Origin: Mesorhizobium mediterraneum
GTDB lineage: Bacteria > Pseudomonadota > Alphaproteobacteria > Rhizobiales > Rhizobiaceae
DNA: 64,000 nt
Direction: 5' to 3'
Assembly (NCBI RefSeq): GCF_002284565.1
Contig: NZ_NPKI01000001.1
Location: 1-64,000 of the forward strand
Made by a program: the position numbers and the translations under genes. The first letter of the stretch is position 1. Each line of letters begins with the position of its first letter. The notes under the pieces are model-generated. The model was not told the DNA's origin. It was given only the letters and a program-made list of their open reading frames with translations, and searched no databases. Below, in pieces: positions 55,568 through 64,000 of the stretch.

Positions 55568-56451
55568 TATGTGTCCCTCCCCTGCCAATCCATGAAGCTC
55601 GATGGCCCGCCACAGACACGATGGCGCGCAACATCGATGAAGAATCCAAAGCGGCCGACATGGTATTGGTCAGTCGGAACGAGAAAGCGACGTTCCTCCG
55701 TGCCCGGTCCACGCTTGCCGCCGGGGGTCGCGATAACCTCGGTGGAACCGGCCTGGTGCTCGCAACGGATCGCCGACACCACGACCCAGTCATCGGTATG
55801 CTTCTCGAAAAATGCCCGCTCGTCGTTTTTCGCGGATTGGCCGGGTTCGAGCACCCTCCCGTGGATCGCCTCCCAGGCCTCCGGATACCAGTCGCGGATC
55901 GTCTTTTCCGCACACGCCTTCTCGAAGTCCGTGAAGAGCTGCGGAAAGGCTTGGGCGACGGCCGCCCAATGGCAGTCCTCTTCATACCAGCCGCCATCGG
56001 CACGGAGCATGTCATGGACTTTGCGATTTCGTTCCGCCGAAAGATGGAACCCGCCATGGCCTGCAGTTGAGTGAGCCACGACGCCCTCGGCATAGACGGT
56101 CGCTCCCTGCGACGTTCCCCATGGCGTGTGGGCGCGGGAATGGATTTCGCGACGGCCGAGCGCGACGCGCTGCTGCTGGTGGAGAGCGTTCTCTTCGACA
56201 TGCGCGCGAAACGCCGCCTCGTCGGCAAGCTCGCCGGCATGGCCGTAGAAATCGCTGCGCGTCCATTCGGCCATGGGCCGGCGGATACGCCACCCCGTGA
56301 CAAAATAGTACCGCCCGTTCCGGGCCGGAACCATGGCGAACGCCGTTTCACCGACAAGCGCAACGGGATAACCGTTGGCGCTGCGGCCAAAACAAACCCC
56401 CGGATTACCGGGGGCCTCGTCGTCTCGTATTCGGGGAGTGGCCGCGCTCAT
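55567..56451 (-). CDS. DUF7007-family protein
   Basis: A 294-residue protein beginning MSAATPRIRDDEAPGNPGVCFGRSANGYPVALVGETAFAMVP. The region TPWGTSQGATVYAEGVVAHSTAGHGGFHLSAERN (about 110-142) and WYEEDCHWAAVAQAFPQLF (about 154-172) are the DUF7007 core seen in plasmid accessory regions of Alphaproteobacteria. Conserved His/Cys/Glu residues suggest an enzyme or metal site, but the function is unknown. The start overlaps the end of the upstream gene by 4 bases, and it is part of a four-gene minus-strand run from 58730 to 55244. Confidence 0.75.
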   Translation of the reverse strand: MSAATPRIRDDEAPGNPGVCFGRSANGYPVALVGETAFAMVPARNGRYYFVTGWRIRRPMAEWTRSDFYGHAGELADEAAFRAHVEENALHQQQRVALGRREIHSRAHTPWGTSQGATVYAEGVVAHSTAGHGGFHLSAERNRKVHDMLRADGGWYEEDCHWAAVAQAFPQLFTDFEKACAEKTIRDWYPEAWEAIHGRVLEPGQSAKNDERAFFEKHTDDWVVVSAIRCEHQAGSTEVIATPGGKRGPGTEERRFLVPTDQYHVGRFGFFIDVARHRVCGGPSSFMDWQGRDT

Positions 56452-56924
56452 GCCGCCGCCCTCCCCTCGACGGTATCCGCGGCCACGGCGTCGGCCGTCA
56501 CCTCTTGCAGAACAGCTCGCGGATAGCCGTGCTGCGTCAGCCATTCCTCGGCATCAGCACGATGGCTGGCGAGATAGACCAGTTCGGCGTCTTCGCCGTC
56601 GCGGTCGAGCACCAGGACCGAGCCGATAGCGGGCGGCTCCTTGACCGCGAAGTTGAGATCGCTGTTCACCGAAAAGCTTTGGTGAACGCGCAGGACGATG
56701 GTGCCCTGACTGCCGTAGTCACCCTTGTGCAGGGTAATGGACGCCGGCAGCGTGGTGTTGCCGACGCGGGTTTCAGCCTGCTTGCGGATAAGCCGGCCGC
56801 CGCTGTTGCGGTTCTCCCAGGCGGCGAGCTTCTTGCGATGCCGCTCGGGCGGGCGTGGTGTTCCATCGCGATAAGTTACGATCGAACCGAGTGGAACGAG
56901 GTCATAGATCAATTGAGCCGACAT
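56448..56924 (-). CDS. Conserved hypothetical plasmid protein
   Basis: A 158-residue protein starting MSAQLIYDLVPLGSIVTYRDGTPRPPERHRKKLAAWENRNSGG. The beta-rich middle (VGNTTLPASITLHKGDYGSQGTIVLRVHQ) and acidic C-terminus give no family that I can name. It overlaps the DUF7007 gene by 4 bases and follows the ParB-like gene by 93 bases, on the same strand. This order is common in rhizobial plasmid accessory blocks. Confidence 0.65.
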   Translation of the reverse strand: MSAQLIYDLVPLGSIVTYRDGTPRPPERHRKKLAAWENRNSGGRLIRKQAETRVGNTTLPASITLHKGDYGSQGTIVLRVHQSFSVNSDLNFAVKEPPAIGSVLVLDRDGEDAELVYLASHRADAEEWLTQHGYPRAVLQEVTADAVAADTVEGRAAA

Positions 56925-57017
56925 GATGGGTCTCCGGTGTTTGGGGTGAATACGAAACCGCCGCCGGTGAGGTCACCGGCGGCGGTAATGCGATCGGAAG
57001 GAAGAAGGCGCGCGCTG

Positions 57018-58730
57018 CTACTCGGCGGCCTCGCGGAAGCCTTCAGCGTCATCGTCGCCGGCATAGTCGTGCGGCGGCTCGACGATCGCATCGCCGTCGA
57101 GCTCGTCCTGGTCCGCCGGCGTGCCGTCGTCCTCAGGCTGTTGCCTGGCCTCGTTCATCTTCAGCCAGGAGGTCAGCTTTTCCGGGGTGGGCGCAAACAG
57201 CGCCGACGGGTGGACGAAGCGGCCTTCCTTGAAATGCTCGACCAGGGCCGCACGGGTGTCCTTGACCTTTTGACGGGGCAGGACGGATGTATCCGCGCAG
57301 GCGGCTTCCAATGCCTGCCGCGACAGGCATGACAGGAAGTCCTCCGTCCCCATGTTGGCTAAGAAGTTGTCGGCGACGATGATGTCGCCGGCGACACGAG
57401 CGACAACGCCGCTGTCCGAGCGATTCTCCCTGCAGGACAGAACATCGATCAGCAAGGACCGCACGGCAATGCGCAGCGTGTCCATCTCGAACGCGAGCCT
57501 GCCCTCCTGGTCGAACAGGCGCGCGGCATGTTCGCCGAGGCCTGCGGCCCCGTAACAGGAGATGTCGCGGGCACCAGATGCAACTGTCACATTCTGGCCG
57601 GCGAAGGCGAGAACGAGCAGCGCCATCAGCGTGTCGTCCTCGATCGGTGCGCGCGACAGCGCCTCGTGCAGCGCGTCGGTACGCAGGTCGCCGATCATCT
57701 CTATGTCTTTGCGCGTCACGTCCGGACGCGGCTTTGCCGCAACGACGATATCATCGCCATCGGCCTCAACATCCGCGCCATTCCTGCCCTTGGGGTTTTT
57801 GGCCGCCGGCATGCGGTACGCGACCGACTGCACCTTGCCGTCGCGGTCGAGATACATGGCGGTGTGATCGGACTTCGACGGCTTACCGTACACACGCTCC
57901 GCCTTGGGCGGCAGCTTCGGCTCGCCCCACTGACCTGCTTCCACGATCACGCCGCGCTTGGGCAGAGTGTTTGCCATCCACTCCTGCTGAGCGCCAAGGA
58001 AGGCCTCGACATCCGTCGTATAGCGGCTGTCCTCGTCGGCCGGAGCGAACAGGTCCTCGCCCCAGGCAATGCCGTAGGCCTGAGCGAGATCGTCACCGAA
58101 GCTGGCGTCCCGCGCGTACATGCGGCGCTTCGTCAGGCCCTGCGCCACGCTCCACCACGACACCTGGGGATCGGTCTTGGACGGCTTGTGCTTCTTCCAG
58201 ACCTCCTTCTGCTCATCAAGCGAAGCCGACGCGATGGTGCGCAACTGTTGCTCGTTGGGCATGTCGCCCTTGGCCATCTGGTCCAACATGGCCGGCAGAA
58301 CGTTGGCGAGCAGGCGGAGCTTCCTGATCTGGCGGACGGGAAGCGCTAAAGCGAGGGCGATCGCTTCCTCGGTCCAGCCGAGCGCGACCAGCCGCTCAAT
58401 CGCGCGCCATTGGTCGACAGGATTGAGCTGCTCATGCGCCAGCGTCTCGGCCAGCGACCGCATTGCACCACCATCCGCGGCGCGCTCGATCACCAGCACG
58501 GCGATTTCTTCCAAACCCGCGGCAATCGCCTGCCTCACACGACGATGTCCGGCATCAATGACATAGCCGTTGCCGCCATCCGCTTCCGGCGCCACGACAG
58601 GTGACTGCACGATGCCGACGGCGCGAATGGTAGCCAGCAGCAGCGCGTCGGCCTGCGGGCTGGATTTCGAGCGTCGCGCCTTGTCCGGGTTATCCTTCAG
58701 CGCACGCGGATCGACAAACTTCAGTTCCAT
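57018..58730 (-). CDS. ParB-like protein of plasmid accessory region
   Basis: A 570-residue protein with an N-terminal ParB/Srx domain. Residues 1-85 include VDPRALKDNPDKARRSKSSPQADALL, IVQSPVVAPEADGGNGYVIDAGHRRVRQAIAAGLEEI with the arginine motif GHRRVRQ, and ETLAHEQLNPVDQWRAIERLVALGWTEEAIALALALPVRQIRKLRLL (helix-turn-helix). The long C-terminal extension is family-specific and ends in an acidic tail. It is not the repABC partition protein. Proteins like this accompany ArdC/DUF7007/helicase genes and are thought to act in establishment after transfer rather than segregation (inference). Confidence 0.85.
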   Translation of the reverse strand: MELKFVDPRALKDNPDKARRSKSSPQADALLLATIRAVGIVQSPVVAPEADGGNGYVIDAGHRRVRQAIAAGLEEIAVLVIERAADGGAMRSLAETLAHEQLNPVDQWRAIERLVALGWTEEAIALALALPVRQIRKLRLLANVLPAMLDQMAKGDMPNEQQLRTIASASLDEQKEVWKKHKPSKTDPQVSWWSVAQGLTKRRMYARDASFGDDLAQAYGIAWGEDLFAPADEDSRYTTDVEAFLGAQQEWMANTLPKRGVIVEAGQWGEPKLPPKAERVYGKPSKSDHTAMYLDRDGKVQSVAYRMPAAKNPKGRNGADVEADGDDIVVAAKPRPDVTRKDIEMIGDLRTDALHEALSRAPIEDDTLMALLVLAFAGQNVTVASGARDISCYGAAGLGEHAARLFDQEGRLAFEMDTLRIAVRSLLIDVLSCRENRSDSGVVARVAGDIIVADNFLANMGTEDFLSCLSRQALEAACADTSVLPRQKVKDTRAALVEHFKEGRFVHPSALFAPTPEKLTSWLKMNEARQQPEDDGTPADQDELDGDAIVEPPHDYAGDDDAEGFREAAE

Positions 58731-59012
58731 GGAGATGCTCCTTCAACGGGTTTGCGGACACCGCCGTTCGCGGGTCCTTCCTCGTCTTCTTCCCGAAGAC
58801 GTCCCCCGGGCCGCGGAGCGGACGGGCCGGTGCAACTGCGGCCGAGCATCCCTGCCGGGCAGATCAAGCGGGGCTCTTGAGCCCTGCGCAGAGCGATCGG
58901 CCGGGATCGCGAGCGGCGCGGTTGAGCGCCAGCGTCAGCGGCCCGCCCGATCTGCGAGCGGGCCATTCTTACCCCTTTCCTCTTTGCTTCTTTCCTCCCC
59001 AGAGGATGGGAG

Positions 59013-59351
59013 CTAGAACCGAGCGGTGCGGCGACGCGGCCGCCGCCGGCGCCAAGCCGGCACAGAGGAATACCGACGCGCCTCGATCATCGCCTGCACA
59101 CGCGCTGCTCGAAAACGGGCATCGAGCGTGCGGACGATCTTTTGGGCTGCAACGATCTGCGGTCTGGTGCGTGCCGCAAGGACGAGACGCTGCCGGTCCA
59201 GAGCGACAATGACGGCATGCCCGTCGGCGCGTCCCGGCATTAATCCCCACAACAGGCGCCGCTCGACGCCAGTGCGGGGCCGGATCGGGTCCGTGTCGGC
59301 AAAATCGAAGAACACCGGGACAGCGCTATCGAGCCAGTCTCGCGGAAGCAC
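59013..59351 (-). CDS. Conserved hypothetical protein
   Basis: A 112-residue basic protein read from GTG 59351 (LPRDWLDSAVPVFFDFADTDPIRPRTGVERRLLWGLMPGRADGHAV). It would normally follow the large helicase gene, whose homologous tail overlaps it at 59354-59575. The Arg-rich C-terminus (RRRRPRRRTARF) may bind nucleic acid. No family name is known to me. Confidence 0.55.
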   Translation of the reverse strand: MLPRDWLDSAVPVFFDFADTDPIRPRTGVERRLLWGLMPGRADGHAVIVALDRQRLVLAARTRPQIVAAQKIVRTLDARFRAARVQAMIEARRYSSVPAWRRRRPRRRTARF

Positions 59352-59353
59352 TC

Positions 59354-59575
59354 GTGGGGAACCGGCGTTGCGTCGCGCTGGGCCTGTCCCTCGACATCCA
59401 GCGCGAGCGACTTCTCCACCTCCGCGAGCTGTCGTCTCTTCTCGGCAAGCTCGCCGACGAAGGCGAACTCACCGCCGTCGCGGGAGCGGTAGGACGCAAG
59501 ACGACATTCGGCATCGGCGAGATCCGGCACATTGACAATCTCTTGGTTGGCGTCTGGCTCCCTCGACTTGAACAA
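59354..59575 (-). pseudogene. Detached C-terminal fragment of a SNF2-helicase homologue
   Basis: The minus-strand frame reads DLADAECRLASYRSRDGGEFAFVGELAEKRRQLAEVEKSLALDVEGQAQRDAT. This is homologous to the end of the helicase at 60.8 kb (LEDAERRLTSYRSREGGEFGFSGELAEKRRQLAEVEKSLALDVEGQAQR). A 57-base stretch is identical in the two copies. No helicase body is attached, so this is the original or a second tail separated by inserted DNA. Confidence 0.75.
59375..59431. repeat. 57-bp exact repeat, copy A
   Basis: Identical to 60776-60832 in the same orientation, starting GCGCTGGGCCTGTCC and ending CGCGAGCTG. Beyond it the two copies continue to resemble each other on the right side at roughly 70 percent for about 80 bases, and differ on the left. 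Candidate recombination endpoint. Confidence 0.9.
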
Positions 59576-60012
59576 GGCATCCTGTAGACAGCCGAGTTGT
59601 CGGCCGAAGCGTCCAGGACCTCCGAAAGGTTGCTCACTGCGGTCTGAAATGATGCGAGAAGACGAGCGAAATTTCGCGTCCTGTTAAATCCGTCCACACC
59701 GGCCTAGGCGCGCTAAGCCGTTGATTCAGTGACGCCTGAACTGGTGCAACGGCCGACCGTTTTGAGAAGTAGAACGAGTTTGCGACAAGGCCGCAAATGA
59801 GCCAGAGGGTGAAGGTTCTCTGCAAATTACCTAAAGCTTGCAAACAACTAAAGGCCACGCTAAACAATCGCCGACATCAAGAGTTGGACTGACGTCCAAC
59901 GCCAACCTGCTGACCGAGCAAGGTGGCGCTTCCGCCAGGAAGGATGTGGCCGAACCGGCAACCAAACGGATCCCGCCACGCGTCAGTCTGCTCACATGCT
60001 TGGAGTAGAGTG
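59576..60012. other. Intergenic, mostly unrecognised
   Basis: 437 bases. The minus-strand frame just right of the helicase tail fragment reads FNRTRNFARLLASFQTAVSNLSEVLDASADNS, which looks protein-like but is out of frame with the fragment. The remainder, to 60012, is AT-richer and lacks recognisable genes. Confidence 0.4.
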
Positions 60013-60375
60013 ATGCAAGGGGATAGTAAGTCCGATCCGCCACTGGTGACCCAATCCTGTGACGAGATTCACTATGTGGGCTCCTGTTACTGGAAAAAGC
60101 GGTTTGGCCGATCAGAGTGGTCTAACATATATGTTGTCGCTCATCGCCAGCCGCAGCCTGAGCACGATAAGCAAAAGGCCAGTTGGACGCATGTTTACAG
60201 GATTGTTGAAGACATCCGGATGGGGCGATCGCTCGTTTATCTTGAGGCTGTGTTGCAGGGCGACTGCATGATCCGGGGCTTAGCTGCGGCCAAACAACTC
60301 ATCGAAATTTTCAGCAATGCAGCTCGGCTAGACGAAGACCTGCGACGATCGACCAGAATTGAGCGGACTGCGTAA
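60013..60375 (+). CDS. Hypothetical protein
   Basis: A 120-residue protein starting MQGDSKSDPPLVTQSCDEIHYVGSCYWKKRFGRSEWSNIYVVAHRQP. Mixed alpha/beta, with basic and aromatic residues in the first half and helix in the second (LAAAKQLIEIFSNAARLDEDLRR). Lower GC than its neighbours. It lies inside the segment that separates the two helicase tails, so it arrived with that insertion. No family recognised. Confidence 0.45.
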   Translation: MQGDSKSDPPLVTQSCDEIHYVGSCYWKKRFGRSEWSNIYVVAHRQPQPEHDKQKASWTHVYRIVEDIRMGRSLVYLEAVLQGDCMIRGLAAAKQLIEIFSNAARLDEDLRRSTRIERTA

Positions 60376-60532
60376 GTGGCTCAACAATTTGTCACGGCAC
60401 AAGATCCATAACTTGTGTCAGCCTGATTGCGGTTGCAGGTCCGAAATCGCTGCTCACGATCCGCAAAATCCTTGCTCCCGATGCGGTGAAATCTGTGCTC
60501 ACGATCGTCTGAAACCCGCAAGGTGGCGCAAG

Positions 60533-60658
60533 CGACCTATGTGCTGCGCCGCCGGCACAGCTTGACGGCTCAGGATCAGCAGCATGTTTTCGTCAACCGT
60601 TACGCTCAGCCTCTGCCCCACGACGGCGTGGCCTACATCCTGGCCAAAGCGCCTTAGC
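60533..60658 (+). pseudogene. Tyrosine recombinase fragment
   Basis: A short plus-strand stretch, VLRRRHSLTAQDQQHVFVNRYAQPLPHDGVAYILAKAP, followed by a stop. It matches the segment of XerC/D-type recombinases just before the conserved H-x-x-R box. The catalytic residues on both sides are missing. A relic that supports insertion of mobile DNA here. Confidence 0.55.
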
Positions 60659-60739
60659 ATAACCCGAGATCGGCCGAGGTTGGCTCAAAAAGATCCGAAT
60701 TCTTCACGGACGACGAAAGCTCTCTGCAGCCTTAAGTCT

Positions 60740-63700
60740 TCAGGTGGGGCGAAGCGACACCGGGTATACTGCCTTGCGCTGGGCCTGTCCCTCGACATCC
60801 AGCGCGAGCGACTTCTCCACCTCCGCGAGCTGCCGGCGCTTCTCAGCCAGTTCACCGGAGAATCCGAACTCGCCGCCCTCACGCGAGCGATAGGAGGTGA
60901 GCCGGCGCTCGGCATCCTCAAGACGCTGGCGATATCGTTCCTGCTCGTCCTCGAAGCCGGCCAAGGCATGCTCGAGCCGGGCGATGGCGCCAAGCGGCGA
61001 GGTGGTGACGGGGAGCTCGATTTCATAATCGGCGCCGGTGCGCATCAGCATGATGGCATAGCGGTAGCCGTCCTTGCCGAACCGCTCGCCGGAATATTCG
61101 AAATCGAACCCGCCGATGGAGGCGACAGTGGTTTCGCCTTGCTGCTGAAGCTGCACGAGAGTCAGGATTTCCTTCATCAGCGCACGACCGGCGAGTTTGC
61201 GCTCGGTGAACGCGTCGCCCCCGACCACCATGCTGAACCGATCGCCGGTCGTCGGCACGAGGCGCTCGATATCCTTCCCGACCTCGCCGAGGCGCCGGGT
61301 CGAGTATTCGATATCGCGCTCGGCATCGCGGATCTGCCGTCGAACGGCGTGCTCATCATCAATGTGGGCCGCGCGAAGGCGCTCCAGACGGGCAATGTCT
61401 GCCTCCAGACCCCGCCTTCTGCATCAGACGCGGATCGCCCGAGGCGATCGCCTTGGCCATCGCGAACTGGTTGGCCTGCCCCTCACCCATATCCTCCAAC
61501 CGCCGGATGGACGTGTCTCCGGAAAGTGCGGCCGCGATGAACCGGGCCTTGCGCTCGTTGTTCTGCCACATCTGGGCGTCCATCGATCCTTCGGTGGCGT
61601 AGGCGAAGATATCGATGACATCGTGCTGGTTGCCCTGCCGCAGTATACGGCCTTCGCGCTGCTCGATCTGGGAAGGAAGCCACGGCACGTCGAGATGATG
61701 CAGCGCCTTGAGGCGGAGCTGCGCGTTGACGCCGGTGCCCATCGTGTCGGAGGAGCCGATCAGGAACCGGACCTTGCCGGCCCGCACATCACCGAACAGG
61801 CGCTGCTTGGCTTCCGCCTTCTTGAACTCCTGCATGACGGCAATTTCCGATGCCGGAACGCCCCTGCGGACCAGTTCATCCCTGATCCAACGATAGGCTG
61901 AGAAGCCGCGGCTTTTCTCGACACTGATCGTGCCGAGATCGGAGAAGATCATCTGCGCTGCGCCCGGAAGCTCGAACGGCTTGCCGTCGGCGCGGACATA
62001 GCTGCTTTGCGCTGTTTCCTGCCAGATACGGTAGGCATTGCCGATCAGGTCGTTGAGCTTGTTATCCGGCTCATTGTCATTGTCGGGATCGACCAGGCGC
62101 AGGTCGATCGCGGCGTGCCGGCCATCGGTGATGACCGAGAGCAGGATGTCGTCACCAGCCTCTGCCGGACGTTCGCGTTCCTCGATGGCCTTGATGCGGG
62201 CGTCGAGCACCATCTGGTAGCGCTTGAAGGCCGCAGACGGCTTAGCGGTGATGATCTGACGTGCGCCGGTCGAAAGCGCCGGCACTTTCACATATTCGCG
62301 AAGATCTTCCGGCAGCACCACATCCGCGAAGGAGCGGAACATTGCGATCAGCTCCGGCACGTTGACGAAGGTGGCGAAGCGCGTCACCGGCTTGTATTTT
62401 CCGGATGGCTGCAATTCGAGTTCGGTCGTGACGTCGCCGAAGGTCGAAGCCCAGGCGTCGAACTCGTGCAGGCCGCGCTGAAGCAGCGCCTCGTAACCGA
62501 GATAGCGCTGCACCGAGAACATCTCGCCAAGCGTATTGGTGATGGGCGTGCCGGAAGCCAGCACGAGCGCCCGGCCCGGATTCTTCCGGTCCACGAACCG
62601 GGACTTCACATAAAGGTCCCAGGCCCGCTGGGAGCCGTTCGGATCGACGCCCTTGAGCGTGGACATGTTGGTGGCGAAGCTGAGTTTCCTGAACTCCTGG
62701 GCTTCATCGACGATGATCTGGTCGACGCCGATCTCGGAGATGGTCAGCAGGTCGTCCTTACGGGTCGCCAGGGCTTCCAGCCGTTCCCTGAGCCCCTCCT
62801 TCAGCCGCTCGAGGCGCTTGCGCGAGACGCGGTCGTCGCTCTCGACCTTGGTCAGCAGCATCTCGTAGAGCTCGAGCTCGTCCTGGATCATCTGTTGCTC
62901 GAAGGCCGACGGCACGCCGATGAAGCGGAAGGCGCTGTGCGTGATGATGATCGCGTCCCAGGCGGCGGTCGCCGCCCGTGACAGGAAGCGATGCCGCTTG
63001 TCCTTGGAAAAATTCGTCTCATCGGCCACGAGGATTCGTGCGGTCGGATAAAGCGCCAGAAATTCGCGAGCCGCCTGTGCAAGGCAATGGCCGGGAACGA
63101 CCAGCATGGCCTTGGCGATCAGGCCAAGCCGGCGCTGCTCCATGACGGCCGCGGCAATCGTCATGGTCTTGCCGGCGCCGACGGCATGGGCAAGGTAAGT
63201 CGAGCCGGCCGAGACGATGCGCCAGATGCCGCGCTTTTGGTGCCCATAAAGAGAAAAGGCGCCGGAGGCGCCTGGAAGTTGCAGGTGATCCCCGTTGAAT
63301 CTTCGGGGGGCGATGTTGTTGAAGCGGTCATTATAGACCCGCGCCAGCCGGTCGGTCTGGTCGGGATCGGACCAGATCCAGGTCTGGAAAGCGGTCTTGA
63401 TCTTCTGCAGCTTTTCCTTGGCGGCTTCCGTATCTACAACATTGAGCACGCGCTTTTCAGCATGGCCCTCCTTCACCGTGTCGAAGATCTGCGGCACCCT
63501 GCTGTTCAGCGCGTCGGCTATGAGCTCGCCGGCATGACGGCGATCGGTGCCCCATTCGGACGTGCCGGCCGCCATCCATGCCAACTGGCGTGCCTCGACG
63601 GTCCACGACGCCAGCTCCGGCATGTGGTGGATCCTGATCTCGGCACCCATCGTCTGCTTGACGAAGGCGGCAACATCGGCGGCGGGTATCCATGGCGCGC

Positions 63701-64000
63701 CGAGACGCGCGGTGATATCCGAGGGACGAAGATCGGCCGGCTGCACGCCCTGCAGCGCCGTGACGTTGCGCTCATAGGCGAAATCGAGGGCGGCTGCGGC
63801 TTCCGCGACCTTCAACTTGTCGCGGACCTGACCGGAGAGATAGGCGTCGGCCGTTTGCCACGAACCGGTCTCCGGATCGCGGTAGATGGCGTCACCCAGC
63901 TCGCCAATGACGTCATCGACATCCTCATGCAGCAATTCGGCGATGTGATCGATGTCAATATGGCCGCGTTCGTTGAGCACGACGGCAAGCGCATCGGAGG
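60740..64000 (-). pseudogene. SNF2-type helicase of plasmid helicase/methylase family (frameshifted, partial)
   Basis: The C-terminal part of a very large protein continuing beyond 64000; family members carry an N-6 DNA-methylase half upstream, not in this window. Helicase motifs: motif I AHAVGAGKT, motif II IIVDEAQEF, motif III LVLASGTPITNTLGEMF, and motif VI PSQIEQREGRILRQGN, in the order expected of superfamily 2. Near 61415 an extra T breaks the frame: the first frame ends 21 codons later at 61359, while the family sequence continues in another frame as LEADIARLERLRAAHIDDEHAV and on to ALDVEGQAQR at about 60790. The ATPase region is intact, so a slightly shortened protein might still work. 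Confidence 0.85.
60776..60832. repeat. 57-bp exact repeat, copy B
   Basis: Second copy of the sequence at 59375-59431, within the 3' end of the helicase gene. The last residues encoded after it (KAVYPVSLRPT) differ from the other copy, which continues QRDATPVPHE. Confidence 0.9.

Noticed and set aside
62007..62981. Plus-strand frame of 324 codons opposite the helicase
   Set aside because: Antisense shadow of the helicase motor domain.
1..64000. CRISPR arrays, rRNA and tRNA genes
   Set aside because: No regularly spaced direct repeats and no tRNA- or rRNA-like sequence were noticed. A covariance-model search would be decisive for small RNAs.

Overview
The window looks like part of a conjugative repABC plasmid, or a plasmid-derived region, from the order Hyphomicrobiales (Rhizobium/Sinorhizobium/Mesorhizobium/Agrobacterium relatives). 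Three things point there: a repABC replicon with a small counter-transcript RNA, a complete traI-trb mating-pair-formation operon, and a traR/traM/traAFBH/traCDG set arranged as in Ti-type and other quorum-sensing-controlled rhizobial plasmids. The DNA is GC-rich and dense with accessory genes and debris of mobile elements.

Layout. 1-1.7 kb: a broken IS91-like element with a tyrosine recombinase, flanked by two inverted identical pieces of an IS110-family transposase gene. 1.8-11.1 kb: a plasmid-associated gene set (DUF1403, ScpB-like, DUF1612 proteins, a toxin-antitoxin pair, an unknown gene and a tyrosine integrase) into which a TniA/TniB/TniQ (Tn7/Tn5053-like) transposon has been placed; its tniB is frameshifted. 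11.1-14.0 kb: small ORFs, serine-resolvase fragments and a GNAT acetyltransferase. 14.0-17.8 kb: repC, repB, repA on the minus strand. 18.2-28.4 kb: traI followed by trbBCDEJKLFGHI on the plus strand. 28.4-35.7 kb: a GNAT gene, a complete IS5/IS1182-like insertion sequence with a passenger gene, decayed csp and aspA genes, then rcgR-like and rcgA-like genes. 36.0-45.8 kb: traR, traM, then the divergent traA-F-B-H and traC-D-G operons around an oriT. 45.9-64 kb: plasmid accessory genes (nuclease, WGR, DUF736, PP-loop protein, ArdC, DUF7007, ParB-like, and a large SNF2-type helicase that runs off the window), interspersed with pseudogenes.

How it works together (known family biology plus inference): TraI makes an acyl-homoserine lactone, TraR binds it and activates at tra boxes, and TraM blocks TraR. 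I see tra-box-like dyads twice between repA and traI and once between traA and traC, so replication and transfer are probably co-regulated by population density. TraA (relaxase), with TraC and TraD, would process the oriT, TraG couples it to the Trb type IV secretion channel, and TraF, TraB and TraH assist. The rcgR-like hydrolase and rcgA-like membrane protein may tune the signal. ArdC and neighbours probably protect the incoming plasmid in a new host.

Decay is widespread: single-base frameshifts occur in tniB, the DUF4037 gene and the helicase, a 7-bp tandem duplication breaks an MFS gene, and many transposase and recombinase remnants are present.
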